Below are positions 55,485 through 64,000 of a stretch of DNA of 64,000 bases, one piece after another. Made by a program: the position numbers and the translations under genes. A model generated the notes under the pieces. That model worked only from the letters and a program-made list of their open reading frames with translations, made no database searches and had not been told where the DNA came from. The first letter of the stretch is position 1, and the number at the start of each line of letters is the position of its first letter. Source of the DNA: Mytilus trossulus. Lineage: Eukaryota; Mollusca; Bivalvia; Mytilida; Mytilidae. Where the stretch lies: positions 47,314,955 to 47,378,954 of the forward strand of contig NC_086375.1 in assembly GCF_036588685.1 (NCBI RefSeq), read 5' to 3'.

Positions 55485-58480
55485 CTTAAAATTACTCACT
55501 CAACTTTTTTCTTTTTTTCTTCTTCAATAAACACAGAATCACTTCAAAGTACATCTTTCTGACTAAAATATGATGCCTATAAAAATGTGGAACCAGCACC
55601 GTATTTTCTATAGGATATACTGTTGGGTCAACCACAGACATTCACTCCACTGTGAGCATTTAGATATATAGGACAAGTGCATCTTTCTTTTTTTTGCCCC
55701 TTGAAAGCTTATAAGTATTTTTGGTGATAACATGCTAATAACTACAATAATGAATAAATGCTATTAATTTGAACTTTAACATGTACTTGATGAGGTGAAA
55801 TTCAAGTGTACACTGCCAAAACAACGAGACAGCTTTTATTTACTGGCCATAGTTCTGGAAGTACTCAATCATATATGTAAATAATGTATTATACTTTCAA
55901 GATATAATAGTTGATATGAAGTACCAGAAATAAGGCGCGTGTCATTGTGTACCTAAAATGTGATAATCAGCAACTGTATATGCCGAAATATGACGTCAAA
56001 TACGAAACGGTAAATCGTTTAAGACATTCTGAAAATTTAAAGAATTTACAATGATATACATGTAATTCTTACATATCTTGATTATAATTTTACCCATTTC
56101 AAATTGTTTAATTAAGAAAGAAAAAACCAAACATCTCGAGTCATAGAACTATATATTATATATATGGCAATTTCTACAGATGTTATTTCAAATGTAATTT
56201 TATGATACGTGCAAGGTTAACATAGTATTTCTTGACTTCGATTTTTGCCAGGTTTTTTCTATACTTATTCATGCATTGGAAGTTTTGATATCCTCCTGTT
56301 TTTTTTTTTTTTGTTTTTTTTTTTATATATTTATATATATACAGTTTTCAAATTAGACTCGTGTATATATATATATCTAAACGATCACAAAACGCAGACT
56401 ATTTTGGGAAGATATCAAATAAAACTATAAATAAAAAAGTTTTCCCGATATAAACAATTTAAAAATATAATACTATATTCTGAAGTACCCCCTACCTGAA
56501 AAAAGTTTTGGAGGCAATAACCCACATACAGAAGATAATAAGTTAAAGAGTTTAACTATGCTAATGTGGTAATTCTATTTGTTAATGCAAACATAAAGTG
56601 GTTTTCATTCTCATGTTGAAACTGATACATTGTAGATGCATTAATTATTGTTAATCTATAATGTGCTCTAATTGTATTTAAGTGATTATCAATACGGAAA
56701 CTGCATTATCACATTTTCTATAAAATCTGCAGACCATGTTCGTATTTAGAAACAATAAACTATATTTGGACATACAAAAAATTGCATGTGACATTTATCT
56801 ATGTAGTATGTAAAAATCTGGAGTGATAATGACGTAAAATTATTCCGATGATACCGAAATAGAATCATTCTAATTTAGCGATGCAGAATTAGATGCAAAA
56901 TGAGGTTTACATTTAGATAATGGATTGGTAATTCTAAACTCAGAACTATCACTTATAATATGCCATGGGCAAAGGAAAACAGAGCGGATGATATATTTCA
57001 AATAAGTAGCCCAATAGCGGAGCCTACAACAATAGTTTTAAAAGTACAAATTCGATAATTATAACAGCAAAATTGAAGCCGAATTAGTGTTGAAAACGAA
57101 GATTAGGCAACTAAAAGAAAAACCAGTATATGTTGATTAAAGGCAAACAATTCTGTCTTGAAATTGGCCACCCTTAGAGGGTAACACGTGTTTTTCACGG
57201 AATACCTCCCCATTCCGACCGAATGTGGCTGGGTATGTATACATCCCGCGCTATCAAACAGTTGCCAAGCATTTGCGAAAGTTTTACTGCAATTGTAAAG
57301 AAAGCTTTTTGGTGGGTTAACAACTGCCTTAAACACTTTAAAATGAATTTATATTTTATCTAGTCACGGGTCTTTTGAGCTTGATATATTATCGCAGACG
57401 GTGTATTGGCCACAGTTTTTAGCTTGTGTATCGAGTTGCTGCCTCGTTGGCACACACCTCACATATTCTTTTTGTTCATATTATTTTGATTCAGTACAAT
57501 TGGTCATATTTTATTTTATTCAAGATATGCTACATGAAATCAAATAAATTCACAATCTAAGTCTTAATAATACATGTTTGGAGGCTATTGCCTCAAAGGT
57601 AAAGAAGGAGTTTCCAATCAGCCAATCCCTTATCAATAAGTTACACTGATTTTGTTTGATTAATTTCAGTAGACGTCTTATAACGATAAGACTGAAAACT
57701 ATATAGGTCATAAAATGGGAAGTATTCAACATTTAAATCGTGTATCTTTAGAAAATCACACAAATATCTTCATATTTATTGAACTGACCGAAACGGACTG
57801 AAGTATATGGGGTCTAATGCCAGGCTGTAAAAAAAGGTTCGAATCTAGATACATATAATCTGAGGAATTTAAATTATGTACTGTCATATAATTATCCAAA
57901 GACTCGCAGTAGAGAACAACAATTTTGAAAGTCAGGATGACCATGCAAATTCAGATTATAGATATATTGATCCAATATCTACCCATATATAGTATGGATC
58001 ACATTTCCGACCTATCGTTGATAACGTGCTACGTGTACAATGTCTCGAGTTCTTGAATATCAAACACACATTCAACATTGGATATTTAGTGCAATGTTTT
58101 ATGATTTACTCATTGCTGAACTAAATTTGACACCATTTCTTCAATTTCATCAACTTTCAGATTTGGTCAAACCTTTTCAGACGCCAAGAAATAGACTGAT
58201 TTTTAAATTTTACTAGTATATAATTGATAAGTTATAATTATCGTGAACATTTCGAAACGTTCAGACTGAAATATTTATTGACCATAGTTTGAGGAGTAGT
58301 AAAGTTATAGTTGTAAATCTTTTGTATAAATTGTTTGATATCTATATACATATGTGATATGTACTTATAGACAAACACATCATTACACGTATGAGGAGGG
58401 ACATTCTATATTGGACTTCAATATGACGTACATATAATTTAAAGTTAGTCTCCTACATATCATGATGTAAAGTAAATCGC
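55485..58480. other. Intergenic, no supported gene
   Basis: AT-rich with a T run and TA-rich tract (56296-56375). A family-5-like repeat is at about 57175-57345 (gtggctgggtatgtatacat, cccgcgctatcaaacagttg), and a short repeat tail lies at 57425-57475 (gcctcgttggcacacacctc). No exon recognised. Confidence 0.45.
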
Positions 58481-58499
58481 TTGCATGAAAAACCATGCA

Positions 58500-58715
58500 C
58501 TGGAGATGTAAAGTCTATCGATGAAGATGTAAAGTCAAGCGCTGGGGATGTTAAGTCCAGCGCTTGAGATGTTAAGTCCAGCGCTTGAGATGTTAAGTTC
58601 AGAGCTGAAGATATAAAGTCTAGCACTGAAGGTATAAAGTTTAGCGCTTAAGATAAAAAAAATGGACTTTATACCTACAGTTCTTGACCCTGTTGACTTT
58701 ACATCTACAGTTCAG
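58500..58715. repeat. 21-bp tandem repeat with inverted distal copies
   Basis: About eight units of gatgttaagtccagcgcttga (21 bp; two adjacent units are identical) at 58500-58650 are followed after an A run by two complementary units, gactttatacctacagttc and gactttacatctacagttc (about 58669-58712). The locus can therefore form a long imperfect hairpin. Confidence 0.7.
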
Positions 58716-60140
58716 TTCGATGATCAGCACCGACTAACTTTTTTATGCAGGAGTTATTAGCATTTGAACAAAAACCATATACAACATATTGTATTGTAAG
58801 CGATTCTTGTATGATATTTATCAAAAAAAATAATAAAAGATCAAACAAATTGTTAGAGTTATTGCTCCTCGGCTGATCAAAGTTAACATTAGAACATTTC
58901 CCCCATATTATGCAAACTGAAGGCATGTGCCATATAGCATAGTTGTAAGTAGTTTTTTTTTACCAAAATGTCAAGCAAACATTTTTGTTAAGACTAGCAT
59001 GATTGTTCTTGTACACTTATAGTTTACAAACTATTTAATTGTGACTTGGATGAGAGAGTTATCTAATTGGCACTCATACCACATCTCCTTATTCTTAAGT
59101 CTATTTAATGTTTGAGGCTCAAGGTTAATTATAACTATGCTAAAAAAACCACCTTAAATATGATTAATCGGCGACCTTGAATGAAATGAACTATTTATCC
59201 AAAGCATTGATTTGAATGGAGTTATCATTTATTATTGTGTCAGATACACGAGATAAACCTTTGAAGTAACAACCCGCTTCCTAGCACAAACAATATGTAT
59301 ATGTGGGTAGTAGATAACTTTGTATTAAATGCATAACCACAAATAAAATGCGTTTGTCAATATCAATATATGTCACCAAAATAATAGGATTATATCAATT
59401 GCTATGTGTGGTATGCTTCATAACGTATACATATAGAAATGTCCGTTCTATATTTGTACAATATGGTAAATTTCTTTTCTTTTTAAATTGATACTATCAT
59501 AACTAGAGATTAGTGATTTTGTTTCATACTAATTCAAAGAGATTGAAAATAGCATGGTTGCATCATAGCAAATCAATTATAAATGCAAACACAATTGGTA
59601 TTATTGATCTGCGGAATTTACCTACATTTAATGGAAGCAAAACTTCGTGTACTTTGATATTTATTATATAACAGTGACGTCGAATTGTTAAGATATGACG
59701 AACGTCGAAATGAAACACATGACGAGTGTTAACTTTCTTTTCGTCTTGCGTCTTTATGTGGTACTAAATATAAATGAGCATGTTATTTGTCTCGAAGTAA
59801 ACAAGTATACGGAAAGAAAAGAAATTTGAATTTAAATTATGTAATTTTGAAATGAATGTTAAAGACCAGTTTCAGTAGTTGCAGGACGGAATATTGACAA
59901 AAATGAAATACTCCTAGCTAAAAAAGGGACAATATGGAATGTAGTATTTTAAAAACTATCAAAGACCTTTTGGCTTCATTTAAAAGTACTAAATAGTTGT
60001 TGTCGAGCCTGCGAATTTTGTCGCAGAAATCTCGACATAGGGATAGTGATCCGGCGGCTACGGCGGCCTTATCTAAGGTCTTAAAAGCTTTATATTTCAG
60101 AAGGTGGAAGACCTGGATGCTTCATACTTTGTATATAGAT
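58716..60140. other. Intergenic, no supported gene
   Basis: A short family-1 tail is at 59050-59095 (agagttatctaattggcact, cataccacatctcc). The word cctgcgaattttgtcgcaga (60009) contains a tgcga...tcgca inverted pair at the left border of the next repeat. No exon recognised. Confidence 0.45.
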
Positions 60141-60650
60141 GCCTCATATTAAGAAGTCTTCGTCAGTCACATGTCCAATGTCCATGACCTCATTTTCATG
60201 GTTCACTGGTTATAGTTAAGTTTTTCGTTTTAGTCTGTTTTTCTTATACTGTAAGCAATAAAGTCTACTATATGTGGTGTAAGGAATGATTGTCAGATGT
60301 ACATGTCAAACTGGCAGGTGTCGTCTAACCTTGACATCATTTTCATGGTTCAGTGGTATAGTTTTCGAGGTTTTTTTTTCTAATACTATATACAAAAGGT
60401 CAACTACATTTGGTGTATGGAAATATTGTATGATCTATATGTCAGTTGTGTAGGTTTAATTTAGCCTTGACTTCAATTTCACGGTTAATTGGTCAGTGTA
60501 AAGTTTTTGTTTTCTTGTCTGTTTTTCTTAAACTATAAGCAATAGATCAACTATATTCGGTGCATACATGTCTGACTGGCATGGTTCATGACCTCATTTT
60601 TATGGTGCATTGGTCAATGTTTAGTTTTCTTGGTTAATATTAATGTGACA
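60140..60650 (+). repeat. Four-copy diverged tandem repeat, period about 130-150 bp
   Basis: catgacctcattttcatggt (60189), ttgacatcattttcatggtt (60332), ttgacttcaatttcacggtt (60467) and catgacctcatttttatggt (60588) each start a unit. The following words (tctgtttttcttatactgtaa, gcaataaagtctactatatg, tacatgtcaaactggca) recur in order. Widely repeated in bivalve DNA, from memory. Confidence 0.75.
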
Positions 60651-61905
60651 GTGTAATAAAGCTTAATATTGAGGACTATCAACATAATATCAATGATTAA
60701 CAAAGAAGGCGTGACATTTCAGTGTGTGCAATCTTGTGTACGATGTGCGTGAACACAAACTGGTGGGTTACGGTTCCTGTTGTAATCATTATCCTATTAC
60801 AAAAACTCAACAGGAAGGATATGAGAAAGCTTGACTGGAATCGACTCAAAAAAAAGTTTAGCAATCTTATAGGTTTTTTTCTGCTCGGATGGTCTGTTGT
60901 TCTAGTAGAGCACTTCGAGTTCCTCCTCCAATAAAATTTATCGCAACAAAATAGGAAATTGCGCTGAAAATTTCGTTAAAAAACAGAAACAAATAATCAA
61001 TCAAACAATCAAACAATCACAAGCTAGTTGACCGGTACTTTCTCTCAACTTTCATTTTTACTTTTCGAAAATAGATGTGACTTGATGTGAGTTAACATGA
61101 CTAAGCTCATGGACATTTCATCGAACCAACCAACTATTTTAGAAGTCTACGACATAACACAAAGGAGCTGGTATATTTAAGCTATAATTTGGTCTCTGAA
61201 ATTATAAAAAAATAGTACGTTATTCAAGCCTTTTAGGATTAGGTTTAATTATATCGATAAATGAACGTTTAATAAAATATAAACACTTTGGTTCAAAAAT
61301 GTTTGAACCTTTAGGCGGTTAGTGCTTTTCAATACTAACGAATTAGCTGAGACAGTTATTTTTAGACAAAATTAGTTTCATCACTCATTCTTCAATAGAT
61401 TTTGACAGTCTTAATATTGTAGAACAACTACAATAAAAACCTTCAGAATTAAAAACTGTTACAGAAAAAGAATTGTTGATCTGAAATTAGACAAGGTATA
61501 AACCGTAATTCTTAAATTACAAATTTGAACTTTATATTAGTTGCTATATATCAGTTTAATTCTTGATTCGTCGCTTTAACTGCATACTGGCTAACAAATT
61601 GGACCTTTTATTTTACATGTAAAAATATTAAAGATAAATTTATGTTTTCTGACGGTCGGACGGAGAACTGTAGCTCATAATATGTCATTAGCGTTGTTAT
61701 GACAACTTTATGCTAACAATGGAATGATTTCCTAAAATTGATAAGGAACATATTTCAAATTCTTCTAACTTTGGCGACAAATGTTAATATGAATATATCC
61801 GTACTTACCTGCATTCTGACATCACGGTGTGATAGCTTGGAGAACTTTCGATTTTCTGTTTGTCTATCTATTGAACTTCGTGTTATACAAATATTAATAA
61901 TTCAC
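60651..61905. other. Intergenic, no supported gene
   Basis: AT-rich; contains the short simple repeat aatcaatcaaacaatcaaac (about 60994). No domain-bearing ORF. Confidence 0.45.
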
Positions 61906-61911
61906 ACCTGT

Positions 61912-62195
61912 GAGAACAAGATAATATCTTGTGAGTACAAGATATTATCTTGTGAGTACAATATATTATCTTGTGAGTACAATATATTATCTTGTGAGTA
62001 CAATGTATTATCTTGTGAGTACAATATATTATCTTGTGGGTACAAGATATTATCTTTTGGGAACAATATATTATCTTTTGGGAACAATATACTGTCTTGT
62101 GGGTAAAATTTATTATCTTGCGGGAACAATTTTTTTTCTTGTTGGAACAGCATATTATCTTGTGGGAACAAAATATTATATTGTGGGAACAAATT
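61912..62195. repeat. 21-bp self-complementary minisatellite
   Basis: About 13 units of gagtacaatatattatcttgt (21 bp). The early units contain acaagatattatcttgt, a near-perfect palindrome. The unit changes gradually to gggaacaatatattatcttt. Because 21 is a multiple of 3, both strands carry long open frames with a 7-residue period (CEYNILS on +), which explains the ORFs here without implying a protein. Confidence 0.85.
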
Positions 62196-62199
62196 AAAA

Positions 62200-63340
62200 A
62201 ATATTTATTGCATGGCCTTATTCTGCCACTGTAAGTACCTTATACTGATCATGTATTGCTTCTTGAAATTGTTATGAAACTTTGACCACACAATTTATGT
62301 TGAAAATTCTGTAAATAAATAAACATAACGAAAAGTTTTCATGCAAAGATTTATCAACTTAGACTATTAAAAAATCTATAGGCTGTGAAATACTTTGGCA
62401 TCGTTTGAGATTAAATTTTCAAAATCTCTTGTAGTCGTATCACTTTTAAACACTACATACAAGAATCCTGTCTCCTGTGCAGAGTGTTCTAAAGAAATAT
62501 TAAATTTGTTTTAGGGATGGTCGTGTACTGAAATTAAACCGTGGTATACTATAACGAAGCTATACTTTTTATATTACACTGCAAAAGAAAATCAACAAAA
62601 AAAAAAAAACTACCTGTCACCTCCACTTCCTAGAATATCAAATGATTGACCTCTATTATCGATGTCTAGTGCAAGCCTTATAAGTCATTGTTTGGCAATG
62701 TCCGAATAAAATACATATTACTAAATATTGACACACAAAATCTACTGTACACGATAGCAAAACAATTGAACTGTTTTGTATTCGGGAACACATAACCGAC
62801 CCCTCATAACCTTTTGTATCTGTTGTAATGAAAGCCAGACATCGGCTGTTAATAAATAATAATGAATCTTATTATGATATACAATTTAAATCAAAGCAAA
62901 ACAAAGGTATCAAATTATTATGAGTAATAAGACCAAACTACATTACAAGTAATGAAACCTGGCATTGAAAAAAGATTTTGTTTGTAAGACAAACGTACAA
63001 TTACTATAAAAGTGATTAATGCTAGATAATCGAGAAAGCATACGTGTATCAGGGTGGAGAAAGCGGTTTATATAATCGTTCTACTTCTTTAACTGTATCT
63101 GGTTGCACGAATACATGAGAAAACCACGAAAAGCTGGAATTCACGTATTTTGATTTAACCAAATCATTTTCATTTGGAAGTAGCTATACGTAGTCAGGAT
63201 CAGACAGTTATTCTCTTATTCTAATCCATCTTTTTGTTTTTATTACCAGGTTCAGAAAAGCCCTAAGCATACACATACATGATTTATTTGTACTTTTAAG
63301 AGCAATTCCACACTCTTTAAAATTGACTATAATTAAATTG
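62200..63340. other. Intergenic, no supported gene
   Basis: AT-rich sequence without recognised exons, RNA genes or repeat signatures. Confidence 0.4.
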
Positions 63341-63344
63341 TATC

Positions 63345-63480
63345 ATTTAAAAATAAGGACCTGTAGTATGATCGCTTATAATAGACTACTTTCCACGAAC
63401 ACCAAAAGGACAAATAGTTTGGCGGCAACCAACAATGTGCAAATCCCATATCGTATGTAAGCTGTTAAAGGTATGGCAAC
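63345..63480 (-). repeat. Dispersed repeat family 1, diverged minus fragment
   Basis: aaataaggacctgtagtatg, agactactttccac, aacaatgtgcaaatcccata, tcgtatgtaagctgtt follow the complemented family order. It abuts a plus-oriented copy. Confidence 0.5.
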
Positions 63481-63504
63481 ATGGGATTTCGTTTCATTAA
63501 TATA

Positions 63505-63800
63505 ATAGTTTTGTTTAACCCCACCACATTCTGTTTGTGCTTTTCCCAAGTCAGGAGCCTATAATTCAGTGGTTGTCTTTTCTCAGTAAATATTCAAACA
63601 TTTTTGTTTGTACATACGTAAGGAGGTAGTTTTTTTGTTTGAACTGTTGTACGTTAGTTTTCTCGGTGTCTTTTATAACTTTCTATATGCGGTATGAATT
63701 TTTTCATTGTTGAATGTCATTGTTGTGACCTGCAGTTTCTAATACCGACGGTATTTGTTCCCGTTGGATAGTTGTTTTATTGGCAACCATACCCTCAATA
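63505..63800 (+). repeat. Dispersed repeat family 1, plus copy
   Basis: accccaccacattctgtttg, gcttttcccaagtcaggagc, ctataattcagtggttgtc, tagttttctcggtgtctttt, tatgcggtatgaattttttc, ttgttttattggcaaccata. With the preceding minus fragment it forms an inverted pair. The ORF starting at 63780 begins inside it. Confidence 0.65.
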
Positions 63801-64000
63801 CCGTCTGTTCACACAATTACTAGTTTAATTCCTCTTTCGAGTGAAGATCCTACGACCATTTTGTACATACATCGAAGACCATACGCCTTGAATTGTAAAG
63901 ACAGATCTTCTTACCACAACACCAGATCCAGCCTTCAAACGAAGAGTTGTTACATTTGCTTGTCGCGGAAGCTTTGTATTAGAATTTGTCTGTAACATAC

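Noticed and set aside
57825..57855. ggttcgaatct, resembling a tRNA T-loop
   Set aside because: No upstream anticodon arm, D-arm or acceptor stem could be paired at the proper distance.
61738..62234. Heptapeptide-repeat ORFs (CEYNILS and others)
   Set aside because: Explained by a 21-bp minisatellite, open on several frames and both strands.

Overview
The window is animal nuclear DNA, most likely from a bivalve mollusc and probably a Mytilus-type mussel. The evidence is AT-rich sequence, small coding exons with GT/AG introns, a C1q-domain gene of the kind greatly expanded in bivalves, and many dispersed repeats that I recognise from memory as abundant in mussel assemblies. The species call is inference. 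About 90% of the window is non-coding or repeat-derived, and nearly every short ORF in it is spurious. No rRNA, tRNA or CRISPR feature was recognised. Layout, left to right. 2-2443 (+): the last four exons of a secreted coiled-coil/C1q-domain protein, whose 5' end lies outside the window. 2739-3331: a short inverted-terminal-repeat element. 5745-7199 (-): a single-exon rhodopsin-class GPCR with an unusual TM7. 7.2-19.3 kb: no supported gene; it holds dispersed repeats, a GTCGAC-rich minisatellite near 10.8 kb and a 1.41 kb foldback-like transposable element (16857-18266) sitting inside another repeat. 19361-25048 (+): a three-exon Rho-family GTPase lacking a CAAX box, with a long 29-bp minisatellite in intron 1. 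27710-29147: a 719-bp tandem duplication carrying a broken metzincin (ADAM/reprolysin-like) fragment. 29.5-30.6 kb: two head-to-tail copies of a dispersed repeat. 32.3-37.7 kb (-): a decayed Ty3/Gypsy-type retrotransposon (gag, protease-region, RT, RNase H and integrase remnants) interrupted by nested repeats. 41304-46310 (-): a second three-exon Rho-family GTPase, with a CAAX box but degraded G1 and G3 motifs. 49020-53049 (-): a four-exon NAD(P)H:quinone oxidoreductase-like flavoprotein whose usual catalytic Tyr/His pair is replaced. 53-64 kb: no supported gene; it holds a second foldback-like element (54.7-55.5 kb), a 21-bp repeat with inverted copies (58.5-58.7 kb), a roughly 140-bp tandem repeat (60.1-60.65 kb) and a 21-bp self-complementary minisatellite (61.9-62.2 kb). 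The genes do not form an operon or an obvious pathway. The two GTPases are clearly related, because intron positions and phases match and both have a 59-bp middle exon; they face each other about 16 kb apart and look like an old inverted duplication. C1q-domain proteins, GPCRs and quinone reductases are each multi-gene families in bivalves. The most unusual material is the mobile and repetitive DNA. Several unrelated-looking loci share one architecture: short words repeated many times in both orientations so that the locus can fold on itself. In one case an intact copy of the target repeat elsewhere in the window shows the insertion site before integration.
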